Positions 1 to 9,243 of a stretch of 34,726 bases of DNA are shown in pieces. Below the pieces are notes generated by a model. It ran no database searches and was not told where the DNA came from. It saw nothing but the letters and a program-made list of their open reading frames with translations. Each line of letters begins with the position of its first letter. The stretch's first letter is position 1. The position numbers and the translations under genes are program-made. The stretch is from positions 1-34,726 of the forward strand of contig JAQXDK010000027.1 in the NCBI GenBank assembly GCA_029251405.1, given 5' to 3'. This stretch comes from Flavobacteriales bacterium. Its GTDB lineage: Bacteria > Bacteroidota > Bacteroidia > Flavobacteriales_D > Parvicellaceae.

Positions 1-321
1 GACATCTCTACCATAAGCTGTTACAGCGGTTTACAAGAAGCTGTAGTCTTTGTGGATAATTGTGCCAACATTGATGAAAATAACAACATTGAATTTAGTA
101 TTTCTCCAAACCCTAATAATGGTGCCTTTGAAGTCGTATTACCAAATATTACTAATAATACAACTCTTGAAGTCCTAGACCTAAGCGGTAAAATTATTTT
201 CAGTGAAAAATTAACTCAAAGAAAACAAAGATTAAACATAAACAATATCAGCAGAGGTGTTTACCTCATAAACATCAACCAAAATGGTAGTTTTAAAACA
301 GAAAAATTAATTATTAAGTAA
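1..321 (+). CDS. C-terminal end of a T9SS-secreted protein (type A sorting domain), 5' truncated
   Basis: The frame is open from base 1, so this is the tail of a longer gene whose start lies outside the window; the GTG at 52 is internal. From about codon 31 the protein reads as a type A T9SS C-terminal sorting domain: a SISPNPNNGAF block, a central VLDLSGKII strand, then ISRGVYLI and a final EKLIIK just before TAA at 319-321. In Bacteroidetes this domain directs a protein through the type IX secretion pore, after which it is cleaved and the protein is attached to the cell surface or released. The visible upstream residues (with two Cys) are too few to say what the secreted part does. The assignment of the sorting domain is firm; the function of the whole protein is unknown. 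Confidence 0.88.
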   Translation, partial: DISTISCYSGLQEAVVFVDNCANIDENNNIEFSISPNPNNGAFEVVLPNITNNTTLEVLDLSGKIIFSEKLTQRKQRLNINNISRGVYLININQNGSFKTEKLIIK

Positions 322-326
322 TGGGG

Positions 327-968
327 TTAAAGGAGAAAAGAATTGGTTCTTTTCTCCTTTCCAATTGTTGTTTCGTTACCATGCCCAGTGTAAACAATTG
401 TTTGGTCGGGTAAAACAAATAAATTTTCTTTTATAGATTTTAATAATTGGTCGTGATTTCCACCAGGCAAATCGGTCCTACCAATGCTGTTTTCAAATAA
501 GCAATCACCATTTATAACGAAATTATTTTCTTTATTATAAAAAGCTACATGACCTGGTGAATGGCCGGGAACATTTAAAATTTGAAATTCAATATCGTTA
601 ATATTAATACGATTGTCAGCATTGAAAAATAACGGAGATTTTTGTGGAAATTGAATATTAGGAATACCATATACATCACAAACTTTCTCAAAAGATTCGT
701 AAGTGATTTCATCATTTTTATGTATCCATAGATTTACATTATAATTTTCTATAATATAGGCGGTACCAAACATATGATCCAAGTGACTGTGAGTATGAAG
801 AACTGCATGAATTTTTAAACTATTTTGAGAAACATAATCATCAATTACTTTTTGTTCCTCCTTGTAATAACAACCAGGATCTATAATAATTGCATCATTT
901 AATTTATTGGATATAATAAAGGTATTTTCAGAAAAAGGATTGAACGTGAATTTTTTTACTTCTAACAT
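327..968 (-). CDS. MBL-fold metallohydrolase (GloB-like)
   Basis: This is a 213-aa metallo-beta-lactamase-fold hydrolase of the hydroxyacylglutathione hydrolase-like group, predicted cytoplasmic. The zinc motif HxHxDH is H60, H62, D64 and H65 (THSHLDH), followed by the second-half metal ligands in PGHSPGH and NGDCLF, and a late TGHG motif. Single-domain members of this length in Bacteroidetes act on thioesters or related substrates, but the substrate cannot be read from the sequence. I start at ATG 968 (MLEVKKF) because a longer frame to 998 only adds ten residues unlike the family. Its 3' end carries the hairpin of the converging gene, and only 5 bp separate the two stops. Confidence 0.85.
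   Translation of the reverse strand: MLEVKKFTFNPFSENTFIISNKLNDAIIIDPGCYYKEEQKVIDDYVSQNSLKIHAVLHTHSHLDHMFGTAYIIENYNVNLWIHKNDEITYESFEKVCDVYGIPNIQFPQKSPLFFNADNRININDIEFQILNVPGHSPGHVAFYNKENNFVINGDCLFENSIGRTDLPGGNHDQLLKSIKENLFVLPDQTIVYTGHGNETTIGKEKRTNSFLL
329..360. terminator. 13-bp hairpin between converging genes, inside the end of the hydrolase frame
   Basis: Positions 329-341 and 348-360 are perfect reverse complements (arm AAAGGAGAAAAGA) with a 6-nt loop. The hairpin starts 8 nt after the stop of the + gene and lies within the last codons of the - strand hydrolase gene. It has no long T-run on the + strand beyond the TTT at the arm end, so intrinsic termination is likely but not certain. Confidence 0.5.
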
Positions 969-972
969 TTTA

Positions 973-980
973 TAAATTTG
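973..980 (+). promoter_or_regulatory. Candidate -7 box (TAAATTTG) for the propeller/barrel gene
   Basis: TAAATTTG fits the Bacteroidetes -7 consensus TAnnTTTG. It lies about 45 nt upstream of the TTG start chosen at 1026 and overlaps an alternative TTG at 978, which argues against the longer start. No convincing -33 TTG is seen at 17-23 nt, so the call is tentative. Confidence 0.35.
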
Positions 981-1025
981 GAAATTAAAGAATGGCACGA
1001 AATTAGCTATATTTATATATATAAT

Positions 1026-4000
1026 TTGAGACTTTTTTTATTCATAATATATTTATCCTGTTTTAATACTGTAATCAGTCAGTATTACACCGGTTCCAAC
1101 ATACCATTTGGTCAAAATAGAGTACAGTACAACTCTTTTTATTGGCAATCATTTGATTTTCAAAAAACTAAAATATATTTTACAAAAGGTGGTGAAGAAA
1201 ATGCAAAATTTGCTTCTAAAATAGCGTATGATTATCAAATCAAGTTAGAAAAATTTTTAGATTTTTCTAACGAAAAAAAAATTCAATTAATAGTTTTTAA
1301 TTCTCAGTCTAAGTTTAGACAAAGTAATATTGGATTAACTAATGAAATAACATCCAACATTGGTGGAGCATCGAATATAGACGGTGAAAAGATTTTTGTC
1401 TATTTTAACGGAGACCATTTAGATTTCACCAATCAAATCAAAAAAGGAATTGCTGAAGTACTTGTTAATAAAATACTTTATGGTACGGATTGGAAACAAA
1501 CTGTAAAAAACACAACATTTATAAATCTTCCGGTTTGGTTTAAAAATGGTCTTATAAATTACTTAGCATTTGAATGGGATACTAAGATTGATTCAAAGCT
1601 TAAAGATTTAATTCTAAGTGGAAAGCCTAATCGATTTCACTCTCTTACAAAAAATGAAACTGTTTTATACGGCCATGGACTTTGGAGATATGTTGATGAA
1701 GTATTTGGTAAAAATATGATTCCAAACTTAATGTATATGATGAAAGTAAGTAAAAGCATTGAAAGTGGATTTATCTATGTTTTAGGAATTTCTTCTGAAA
1801 TGATTCAAAAGGACTTTATGGATCATTACAAGCTTCAATACTCTAATGACATTACCAATGCAATTCCTTTACACGAATCAAAAATAAATTTTAAAAATAA
1901 AAAAAACCGAACTTACAGAAATTTAAAATTAAGCCCAGACGGTAAAAAAATTGCTTTTGTAGAGCACTATTTGGGTCAATATAAAGTGAAAATATTCAGT
2001 ATTGAAGATCACAAAACAAAAACTGTCTTAAAGGGGAATTATAAGCTAAATAGAACTCCTGATCTTACACAACCGGTGATAGATTGGCATCCAAAAGGAA
2101 AAATACTTGCGATTTTTGAAGAAAAAAAAGGCACAGTATGGTTGAATTTATATGATTCTGAAAAACATAAAAATAACTATAAAGAGTTGTTTGGTTTTGA
2201 AAAGATTCTAAGTTCTTCTTACAACGAAAAGGGAAATAGAATGATCTTATCAGGAGTTAAAGATAGCTATTCTGATATTTTTGAATATACTGTTTTAGGT
2301 AACAGTCACAAACAATTGACCAACGATATATACGATGATCTAGAACCCCAATATTTCCCTAATACTAAAGAGATAATTTTCACTTCTAACAGAAAAAATA
2401 TAAAATCAAATGATGAAGAAATTGATACAGATTTTGATTTGTTTAAAATCAATAAGATTAAAAAAAAATTAATTCAACTTACCAACTCTAATTTAATAAA
2501 CGAAAGACAGCCTCAGCCAACAAAAAATAAAGATTATCATTTTATATGTGATGAAAATGGAATTTACAATCATTACCAAACTATAATCGACAGTACAATA
2601 AGCCACATTGACACCGTAATTCACTACCGTTACACTTCCAACAATCAACAACTTTCTAATTTAAATAGAAATATTTTAGAATTAAATTTAAGTGACAATC
2701 AAGAGGAATATTGTTTATTGTACAGAGCAAATAATGAATATTGTTTTTTACTAGGAGCTAAAAATAAAACCGTAATTTTTGAAGATAATTACACAAAAAC
2801 ATATTTTAAAAGCTTATACACCAATAAAAATAACTCCAAGTCTAAAAACAACTCACAGCTAAATAAAATTGACATCTACAACTATAAATTTGAAGATGAA
2901 AAAAAATTATTTACAACGAGTGCCCATCAAAAAAAAGTAAAAAAGGTAAAATCTAAAATAAACTTTCCTACCCAAAAAATTTACGATATTAACTTTACCA
3001 TAGGGGAATTTATAGTGCAATTAAATCCAACATTTAATAATCAAGCATATCAGCGATACAGTAGTTCTGGGTTTAAAAATGCTGGATTTGATGGTTTTAC
3101 TTTAATTCAAGCAAAGGATGTTTTTGAAGACTATAAAATAAGTGGAGGACTTAAGGGCCCCATACAACTTAATAACATTGGTTTAATTGCTATCTATGAA
3201 AATCTTAAAAATAGATTAGACAGTAAATTTCAGTTGTCAAGACAATCATTTGAAGACGTCTTTAGTGATGATGTTATTACTAAAACTATTGTTAACGACT
3301 TTAAACATCAATTCTCTTTCCCATTTAGTGAAGTAAGCAGCTTACGATTTACATCTAATGTAAGGTATGATAAGAAAATAACATTAAGCAACTCTCCTAC
3401 CTCATTAGGTAAACCAAATGAGGACTTAGTACTTTTTGGAGGGCTACTTGAATTTGTTCACGACCTTTCAAGACCAATTGCATTAAATATTAATAATGGA
3501 TTTAAATTTAAAACATGGGTAGAGGGATATAACGAATTCTCAAAATCTAAAACTGATTTTTTTGTGCTCGGCCTTGATTTAAGAAACTATCAAAAAATCC
3601 ATAGAAATATTGTTTTCGCTTCTAAAATAGCCGCCAGCACCTCTTTGGGGTCTCAAAGGTTACTTTACTATTTAGGTGGGGTTGATGGATATCTGTGGGC
3701 GCAATTTGACCCCACTATTTTACCCGATCCTAATTTAAATTTTCAATTCCAAACCATATCAACTCCCATAAGAGGGTTTTATCAAAACGCCAGAAACGGA
3801 AACTCATTTGTTTCCATCAGTAATGAGTTAAGAATTCCTCTCTTTAGCTATTTTTCAAAAAAACCAATTAGTTCTGATTTTTTAGAGAATTTCATGATCA
3901 TTGGATTTAATGATATTGGAGCTGCTTGGACTGGAAAAACACCTTATTCTACTGAAAATTCATTTAATAGTTCTGTAATAGCAGGTCATAACTATACCAT

Positions 4001-4160
4001 TAATTTAAAAAGCCAAAAAGAGCCTATTATTTACAGTTATGGATTTGGAATAAGGTCTCGAATATTTGGATATTATGTTAGATTAGATTGGGGATACGGA
4101 ATCGACGATAGAATTTTAATGCCTTCAATTAAACAATTATCTTTATCATTAGATTTTTAA
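1026..4160 (+). CDS. Outer-membrane protein: degenerate peptidase domain + TolB-like propeller + C-terminal beta-barrel
   Basis: The frame runs back to TTG 978, but the TTG at 1026 gives a clean signal peptide (RLFLFIIYLSCFNTVISQ, then YYTG), so I use it (1044 aa). About residues 30-280 resemble the gluzincin (MA-type) domain that begins a flavobacterial family usually labelled 'translocation protein TolB'. The place where HExxH would fall reads KGIAEVLVNK, without His, so a peptidase activity is doubtful. The middle (about 290-620) carries TolB/PD40-type propeller repeats, for example LSPDGKKIAFVE, DWHPKGKILAIF and FPNTKEIIFTSNR. The last 350 residues are a surface-antigen/BamA-like barrel with FNDIGAAWTG and a final aromatic-ended LSLSLDF. 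It probably sits in the outer membrane; its job is unknown. It leads an operon with the TauE-like and M20 genes (3-nt gap to the next). Confidence 0.78.
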   Translation: MRLFLFIIYLSCFNTVISQYYTGSNIPFGQNRVQYNSFYWQSFDFQKTKIYFTKGGEENAKFASKIAYDYQIKLEKFLDFSNEKKIQLIVFNSQSKFRQSNIGLTNEITSNIGGASNIDGEKIFVYFNGDHLDFTNQIKKGIAEVLVNKILYGTDWKQTVKNTTFINLPVWFKNGLINYLAFEWDTKIDSKLKDLILSGKPNRFHSLTKNETVLYGHGLWRYVDEVFGKNMIPNLMYMMKVSKSIESGFIYVLGISSEMIQKDFMDHYKLQYSNDITNAIPLHESKINFKNKKNRTYRNLKLSPDGKKIAFVEHYLGQYKVKIFSIEDHKTKTVLKGNYKLNRTPDLTQPVIDWHPKGKILAIFEEKKGTVWLNLYDSEKHKNNYKELFGFEKILSSSYNEKGNRMILSGVKDSYSDIFEYTVLGNSHKQLTNDIYDDLEPQYFPNTKEIIFTSNRKNIKSNDEEIDTDFDLFKINKIKKKLIQLTNSNLINERQPQPTKNKDYHFICDENGIYNHYQTIIDSTISHIDTVIHYRYTSNNQQLSNLNRNILELNLSDNQEEYCLLYRANNEYCFLLGAKNKTVIFEDNYTKTYFKSLYTNKNNSKSKNNSQLNKIDIYNYKFEDEKKLFTTSAHQKKVKKVKSKINFPTQKIYDINFTIGEFIVQLNPTFNNQAYQRYSSSGFKNAGFDGFTLIQAKDVFEDYKISGGLKGPIQLNNIGLIAIYENLKNRLDSKFQLSRQSFEDVFSDDVITKTIVNDFKHQFSFPFSEVSSLRFTSNVRYDKKITLSNSPTSLGKPNEDLVLFGGLLEFVHDLSRPIALNINNGFKFKTWVEGYNEFSKSKTDFFVLGLDLRNYQKIHRNIVFASKIAASTSLGSQRLLYYLGGVDGYLWAQFDPTILPDPNLNFQFQTISTPIRGFYQNARNGNSFVSISNELRIPLFSYFSKKPISSDFLENFMIIGFNDIGAAWTGKTPYSTENSFNSSVIAGHNYTINLKSQKEPIIYSYGFGIRSRIFGYYVRLDWGYGIDDRILMPSIKQLSLSLDF

Positions 4161-4163
4161 ATA

Positions 4164-4592
4164 ATGAATATGGATATTTCTACTTTAATAATTCTTTCTT
4201 TGATTGGTGTAACTGCAGGAATTGCAAGCGGCTATATTGGTATAGGTGGAGGAGTAATTATAATTCCAGCACTAATATATTTTTTAAAACTGGATCAATA
4301 TCAAGCTCAAGGGGTATCGCTAGCATTAATGCTTCCTCCCATTGGAATTCTTGCTTTTTACAGTTATTATCAAAACGGTACTTTTAATTTAATTGTTGAA
4401 GGGACAAGTCAAAAAAATCTTCTCATTTATTATGCTTTAATTATGGCTGTTTTTTTTGTTGTAGGCGGATGGTTAGGTGCCAAACTTAGTTTTAAAACAC
4501 CCATTCATATAGTCCAATTAATATTTGGAGGGGTAATGTTCTATGCCTCTATAAAAATGATTATAAACGGTCTTCAATATTATTTTAAATGA
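4164..4592 (+). CDS. Half-size TauE/SafE (TSUP) family permease
   Basis: A 142-aa integral membrane protein with about four hydrophobic segments. The first repeat shows the TSUP signature GIASGYIGIGGGVIIIPAL followed by a polar-flanked helix QAQGVSLALMLPPIG; the last segment is GGVMFYASIKMIING. Full-size TauE/SafE exporters have about 250 residues in two homologous halves, so this is one half and would need to form a dimer. Short forms like this are seen in Flavobacteria, so I do not read it as a broken gene. TSUP members export sulfite, sulfonates or other organic anions; the substrate here is unknown. It starts 3 nt after the barrel gene and ends in an ATGA overlap with the amidohydrolase, so the three genes are co-transcribed. 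Confidence 0.75.
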   Translation: MNMDISTLIILSLIGVTAGIASGYIGIGGGVIIIPALIYFLKLDQYQAQGVSLALMLPPIGILAFYSYYQNGTFNLIVEGTSQKNLLIYYALIMAVFFVVGGWLGAKLSFKTPIHIVQLIFGGVMFYASIKMIINGLQYYFK

Positions 4593-5764
4593 TTGATCAA
4601 ATAAAAAAAATTGCTTCAAAACATTTAGCTGAAACTATAAAATCTAGAAGATTTTTACATCAGAATCCAGAGCTATCGTTTAAAGAATATAATACATCTG
4701 AATATATTCAATCCATACTGACAAAAAATAAAATCCCTTTTACTAACGGGCATGTTGAAACTGGAATTATTGCAACTATTGAAGGAGAAAATCCAATGGA
4801 TCATGAAGTTTTACTTCGTGCAGATATGGATGCCCTTCCTATATTAGAAGAAAATAAAGTTGACTATTGTTCGATTAACAAAGGTAAAATGCACGCCTGC
4901 GGTCACGATGTTCATAGTGCTTCTCTAATTGGAACAGCTTTAATCTTAAATGAATTAAAAAGCAATTTCAACGGGACTATAAAACTGGTCTTTCAACCAG
5001 GGGAAGAAAAAATTCCTGGTGGGGCTAAGTTAATGATTAAAGAAGGGTTGCTTCAAAATAATCCTCAAGCTTGTATAGCTCAGCATGTGTATCCTGATTT
5101 ACCAACAGGAAAAGTTGGATTTAGATCGGGAACCTACATGGCTTCTGCAGATGAAATTTACGTAACTATTAAAGGAAAGGGAGGCCATGCTGCTCTTCCT
5201 CATTTATTAAATGATCCCATTTTAATGGCTTCACAAATTGTAACAAATCTTCAACAAATTGTAAGCAGGTATAACAAACCTGACAACCCTTCAGTATTAT
5301 CATTTGGATATGTGAAAGCAGATGGAGAAACAAATATAATACCAGATATTGTAACATTAAAAGGAACATTTAGAACTTTTGATGAAACTTGGAGGTTTAA
5401 AGCACATAATAAAATGAAAGAAATAGCTAACTCTATTTGTGAAGCTGCCGGAGGGTCTTGTGATTTTGATATTAAAGTCGGTTATCCATTTTTAGTAAAT
5501 GATGAAAATATTACCAAGCTTTCTAAGGATGCTGCACAAAAATTTCTAGGTGTAGAAAATGTTGTGGATTTAGATTTAAGGATGACTTCAGAAGACTTTG
5601 CCTTCATTAGTCAGAAAAGTCCATCTTGTTTTTACAGGCTAGGAACTGGAGACGGAAAATCAATAAGAAGACTACATACATCTACCTTTGACATAGACGA
5701 AAAATGTCTCTCCATTTCTTCTGGACTAATGGCTTATATTGCGTTAAAACAAATTGTTAAATAA
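4589..5764 (+). CDS. M20 family amidohydrolase (N-acyl amino acid hydrolase type)
   Basis: A 391-aa zinc-dependent hydrolase of the M20D/IAA-amidohydrolase group (hippurate hydrolase, AbgB, IAA-Ala hydrolase relatives). Visible motifs are LRADMDALP, the metal-binding MHACGHDVHSA (H102, C104, H106, D107), the catalytic pair E139-E140 in QPGEEKIPGGAK, AQHVYPDLPTG, and the dimerisation-domain strand GKGGHAALPH. MTSEDFAF near the C-terminus supplies the last metal ligand. The length matches the family. No signal peptide, so it is likely cytoplasmic and cleaves N-acyl or N-aryl amino acids. It overlaps the preceding permease gene by 4 bp (ATGA), which suggests, without proof, linked uptake or export and cleavage. 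Confidence 0.88.
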   Translation: MIDQIKKIASKHLAETIKSRRFLHQNPELSFKEYNTSEYIQSILTKNKIPFTNGHVETGIIATIEGENPMDHEVLLRADMDALPILEENKVDYCSINKGKMHACGHDVHSASLIGTALILNELKSNFNGTIKLVFQPGEEKIPGGAKLMIKEGLLQNNPQACIAQHVYPDLPTGKVGFRSGTYMASADEIYVTIKGKGGHAALPHLLNDPILMASQIVTNLQQIVSRYNKPDNPSVLSFGYVKADGETNIIPDIVTLKGTFRTFDETWRFKAHNKMKEIANSICEAAGGSCDFDIKVGYPFLVNDENITKLSKDAAQKFLGVENVVDLDLRMTSEDFAFISQKSPSCFYRLGTGDGKSIRRLHTSTFDIDEKCLSISSGLMAYIALKQIVK

Positions 5765-5826
5765 TAATAATTTGTAGTATTAATTAGCTTTTAATTGATT
5801 ATATTTCATTTAAATTTTTTGTGTAA

Positions 5827-8025
5827 ATGAACGCCGTTAAAACTGATTTAAAAGCAGCTCTTCTTGAATATTTTGGCTTTGATTCTTTTAAAGGAGAACA
5901 AGAAAAAGTTATTGCAAACCTTCTTTCTAATAAAAATACATTTGTTATTATGCCAACGGGAGGCGGGAAGTCACTTTGTTACCAACTTCCTGCATTAATA
6001 TGTGAAGGTACTGCTATAGTTGTTTCTCCTCTGATAGCACTAATGAAAAATCAGGTTGATGCAATTCGTCAGGTAAGTAACAACGACGGTATTGCACACT
6101 TTCTAAATTCCTCTTTAAATAAAGGTGAAATCACCAAGGTCAAAAATGATGTAACTAGTGGTTTGACGAAGTTACTTTATGTAGCTCCTGAATCACTGAC
6201 TAAACAGGAAAATATTTCTTTTTTAACTAATATCACTATCTCATTTTTTGCAATTGATGAAGCGCATTGTATTTCTGAGTGGGGACACGATTTTCGTCCA
6301 GAATACCGGAGATTGAAACCTATTATAAATGCAATTGATGACGTTCCAATTATTGCTCTAACTGCAACTGCAACTCCTAAGGTTCAGAATGATATACAGA
6401 AAAATCTTGGAATGACCGATGCTACTGTTTACAAAGCATCTTTTAATAGAAGTAATTTATTTTATGAGGTAAAGCCCAAGAAAAATGTTCAGAAAGAGAT
6501 AATTAGATTTATTAAGTCAAGAATTGGAAAATCAGGTATTATATATTGTTTAAGTAGAAAAAAGGTGGAAGAGGTTGCACAACTTCTTCAAGTTAACGGT
6601 ATATCTTCTCTTCCCTATCATGCTGGATTAGATCCTAACACTAGAGCTAAACATCAGGATATGTTTTTAATGGAAGAAGCTGACGTGATAGTTGCAACCA
6701 TTGCATTTGGAATGGGAATTGATAAACCGGACGTGAGGTTTGTTATTCATCACGATATTCCTAAATCTCTTGAAAGTTATTATCAAGAAACTGGAAGAGC
6801 TGGAAGAGATGGAGGAGAAGGACATTGTTTAGCTTTTTACAGTTATAAGGATATTGAAAAATTAGAAAATTTTTTACATGGTAAACCACTTGCAGAACAA
6901 GAAATCGGCCAGCAATTATTACAAGAAGTAGTTGCATTTTCAGAAACCAGTATTAATAGAAGAAAATTTTTACTGCATTATTTTGGAGAAGAGTTTGACG
7001 AAATAAATGGACCAGGTGCAAGTATGTGTGATAATTCACAAAATCCAAAAGAAAAAATTGAAGGAAAGGACTACGTGAAACTAGCACTAGAATGCGTTAA
7101 ATCTGTAAGTGGAAAACACAAAGTAAAATATTTTGCACATCTCTTAACAGGAAAACAGACTGCAGAAATTAAAACTTATAAGGGTCCAGAATCACCATAT
7201 TTTAATAAGGGTGGAGAAGAAGATGAACATTTTTGGCATGCAGTATACAGACAAATCGTAGTCCAAGGATTTGTAAAAAAAGAAATTGAATCCTATGGTA
7301 CCCTAATAGTAACTAAAAAAGGTGAAGAATTTATTGCTGCACCACAAAGCTTTACGTTAATTAAAGAGCATGATTTTAGTGACACAGACGATAAAGATAT
7401 AATTCTGAATCCAAAAGGTGGTGGTGGTGCCTTGGATGAGAAATTATTTAAGATGTTAAAAGAACTAAGGAAAAGCATTGCTGTCAAAAAAAACATACCT
7501 CCATTTGTTATTTTCCAAGATCCATCCATTGAAGAAATGACGATGCAATACCCAATAACAACCGAAGAACTTCAGAATATAAGTGGCGTTGGAACAGGAA
7601 AAGCCCAAAGATATGGATTGCCATTCATAGAATTAATCAAAAAATACGTTGAAGAAAACAATATAGAGAGAATACAAGACTTTGTTATGAAGAGTGTGGT
7701 CAATAAAAGTGGGCAAAAAGTTAATATCATAACCAATATTGACAGAAAGTTACCACTTGAAGATATTGCAAAGAGTCAGAACAAAAAAATTGAAGATTTA
7801 ATCAACGAAATTGAAAATATTGTAGCTTCTGGAACTAAAATAAATATTGATTATCATTTAAATACCGTTTTAGATGAAGAAGCTCAAAAAGAAATCTATG
7901 ACTATTTCTTGGAAGATGCTGAAACAGACAATGTTCAAGAAGCATTTGATGAATTTGAGGGAGACTACAGCGAAGAAGAGTTAAGGCTGATGAAGATTAA
8001 GTTTATGAGTGAAATGGCTAATTAA
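5827..8025 (+). CDS. recQ: ATP-dependent DNA helicase RecQ
   Basis: A 732-aa RecQ with Walker A PTGGGKS (residues 43-49), DEAH box (144-147) in AIDEAHCISEWGHDFRPEY, motif III ALTATAT, the arginine-finger segment QETGRAGRDG, a winged-helix RQC region (about 410-530) and an HRDC domain (about 535-612), then an acidic C-terminal tail. RecQ unwinds DNA 3'-5' in recombination and fork repair. The zinc-binding segment after RRKFLLHYFGE normally holds four Cys; here it reads GPGASMCDNS with one Cys (C401). As far as I recall, this loss is usual in the Bacteroidetes RecQ form, so I treat it as a lineage feature. A weak TATATTTC box lies at 5800-5807. Its 3' end overlaps the next, opposite gene by 8 bp. 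Confidence 0.95.
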   Translation: MNAVKTDLKAALLEYFGFDSFKGEQEKVIANLLSNKNTFVIMPTGGGKSLCYQLPALICEGTAIVVSPLIALMKNQVDAIRQVSNNDGIAHFLNSSLNKGEITKVKNDVTSGLTKLLYVAPESLTKQENISFLTNITISFFAIDEAHCISEWGHDFRPEYRRLKPIINAIDDVPIIALTATATPKVQNDIQKNLGMTDATVYKASFNRSNLFYEVKPKKNVQKEIIRFIKSRIGKSGIIYCLSRKKVEEVAQLLQVNGISSLPYHAGLDPNTRAKHQDMFLMEEADVIVATIAFGMGIDKPDVRFVIHHDIPKSLESYYQETGRAGRDGGEGHCLAFYSYKDIEKLENFLHGKPLAEQEIGQQLLQEVVAFSETSINRRKFLLHYFGEEFDEINGPGASMCDNSQNPKEKIEGKDYVKLALECVKSVSGKHKVKYFAHLLTGKQTAEIKTYKGPESPYFNKGGEEDEHFWHAVYRQIVVQGFVKKEIESYGTLIVTKKGEEFIAAPQSFTLIKEHDFSDTDDKDIILNPKGGGGALDEKLFKMLKELRKSIAVKKNIPPFVIFQDPSIEEMTMQYPITTEELQNISGVGTGKAQRYGLPFIELIKKYVEENNIERIQDFVMKSVVNKSGQKVNIITNIDRKLPLEDIAKSQNKKIEDLINEIENIVASGTKINIDYHLNTVLDEEAQKEIYDYFLEDAETDNVQEAFDEFEGDYSEEELRLMKIKFMSEMAN

Positions 8026-8926
8026 ATATTTTCAAATTATACCTTTTCTCAAAACCTTTAATTCCAGAAATCCCTCCCGAATGTAATGCCACAATTGTCT
8101 TATTTTGAAACAACTTATTTGTTTTTAATTGATCTACTAGGCTGTAAAACAATTTTCCAGAATAAATCGGGTCAGTTTTAATGCCTGTATTCTTATAAAA
8201 TTGTCTCATGAATTTTATTAAACTACTGTTGTTTTTTGCATAACCCCCAAAATGATAGTCATGAGACATAATAAATTGACTGGGTAAAGGGTGTTCTGTT
8301 AGGCTCTTATAGGTTTCTGAAATTTCTTCTTGTATATTTCTCGCTCCTTTTAAAACTACTGTCCCAAAACAGTTTTGACTTTGTTTTAATGAAGATACTA
8401 TTCCAGAAAACGTAGCACCAGTTCCTACTTCACAAAATATATAATCAAATGGAATTTTAATTTCAGGAGTAATTTTTTGACATCCATAAATCCCATAATA
8501 ATTGGCACCACCCTCAGGAATAAAGAAATATTCACTAAAGCTATTGGAAACCAATTTAGCAATCCAAGAATGGGTTTTATAATTTTCTCTATTTACGTAC
8601 TTAATTCTAGCGTTGTAAGACAGGCATTTTTGTAAAATATCGTTAAGTGGATTTGTTTCTTCTCCTCTGACTAGTAGTATGCACGGTATTTTATATTCAT
8701 TACACAGGAAAGAAAGCGCTAAAATGTGAGAAGAATAAGCTCCTCCCATGCTAATAATGCCTTTTTTATTAATGGAATAATAATGCTTTAAATTATATTT
8801 TAGTTTTCTCCATTTATTACCAGAAATTATATCGTGAATAAGATCATCTCTTTTTATATAAACTTTATTTTCGATACCATAAGAGCTAAGATCTAACTCT
8901 TGTAATGGAGAAAAATTAATATCCAT
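8018..8926 (-). CDS. PLP enzyme, ACC deaminase / D-cysteine desulfhydrase family
   Basis: A 302-aa fold-type II pyridoxal-phosphate enzyme. The family signature YIKRDDL is at residues 23-29 and the PLP-binding lysine is K38 in SGNKWRKLKYNL; GGAYSSH, EGGAN and a late ALHSGG supply phosphate- and substrate-site loops. Members cleave 1-aminocyclopropane-1-carboxylate to 2-oxobutyrate and ammonia, or D-cysteine to pyruvate, sulfide and ammonia; the two cannot be told apart here. The protein is about 30 residues shorter than the best-known ACC deaminases, as is common in the Bacteroidetes branch. It is the last gene of the serS operon, starting 2 nt after DUF4286, and its stop overlaps the end of recQ by 8 bp. 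Confidence 0.85.
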   Translation of the reverse strand: MDINFSPLQELDLSSYGIENKVYIKRDDLIHDIISGNKWRKLKYNLKHYYSINKKGIISMGGAYSSHILALSFLCNEYKIPCILLVRGEETNPLNDILQKCLSYNARIKYVNRENYKTHSWIAKLVSNSFSEYFFIPEGGANYYGIYGCQKITPEIKIPFDYIFCEVGTGATFSGIVSSLKQSQNCFGTVVLKGARNIQEEISETYKSLTEHPLPSQFIMSHDYHFGGYAKNNSSLIKFMRQFYKNTGIKTDPIYSGKLFYSLVDQLKTNKLFQNKTIVALHSGGISGIKGFEKRYNLKIFN

Positions 8927-8928
8927 GG

Positions 8929-9243
8929 TTATGGGATTGCAACATGAATTATCTCTAAAACTGTTCTAAAAGCAACACTCTTATTGGCATATTTCAACTG
9001 ATATTCCTTTTGGAGTTCAGCAGAAAAATTATCAATATAATGGTGATAGTCTTCCCAAGATTTTAATAAATATTGTATACTATAAGATATTCCTCCATCT
9101 TCTTCAGCATGAATTTTTGCTATTTTATTTTCTATAAATAAACCGGTTGACAAGACATTAGGAATATGGGTTTCTTTCATCCATTTTAACCAGCTCTCGT
9201 TTACATCGTAATCGATACTGACGGTAACATTATATAGAATCAT
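8929..9243 (-). CDS. DUF4286 family protein
   Basis: A 104-aa cytoplasmic protein matching DUF4286: it opens with ILYNVTVSIDYDV, followed by WLKWMKETHIPNVLSTGLF and the middle SYSIQYLLKSWEDYHHYI, and ends with an R-T-V-L-E-I strand. The fold looks like a dimeric alpha-beta barrel (ferredoxin-like), similar to antibiotic-biosynthesis monooxygenase-type domains, but no enzyme activity is established. Its ATG overlaps the stop of the upstream TPR gene (TAATG), so translation is probably coupled. In many flavobacteria I recall this gene beside a TPR gene and rsmA; here the following gene is the PLP enzyme instead. Confidence 0.82.
   Translation of the reverse strand: MILYNVTVSIDYDVNESWLKWMKETHIPNVLSTGLFIENKIAKIHAEEDGGISYSIQYLLKSWEDYHHYIDNFSAELQKEYQLKYANKSVAFRTVLEIIHVAIP

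Noticed and set aside
978-1025. Upstream extension of the propeller/barrel protein to TTG 978
   Set aside because: It would place polar residues before the signal peptide and the start codon lies within a -7 box; TTG 1026 fits better.
4164-4592. Half-size TauE/SafE gene as a pseudogene fragment
   Set aside because: It has clean start and stop signals, tight operon junctions on both sides, and short TSUP forms occur elsewhere in flavobacteria.
7021-7056. Loss of the RecQ zinc-binding cysteines as a possible defect
   Set aside because: All helicase motifs and the RQC/HRDC domains are intact, and the loss appears usual for Bacteroidetes RecQ, so it is not a sign of a broken gene.
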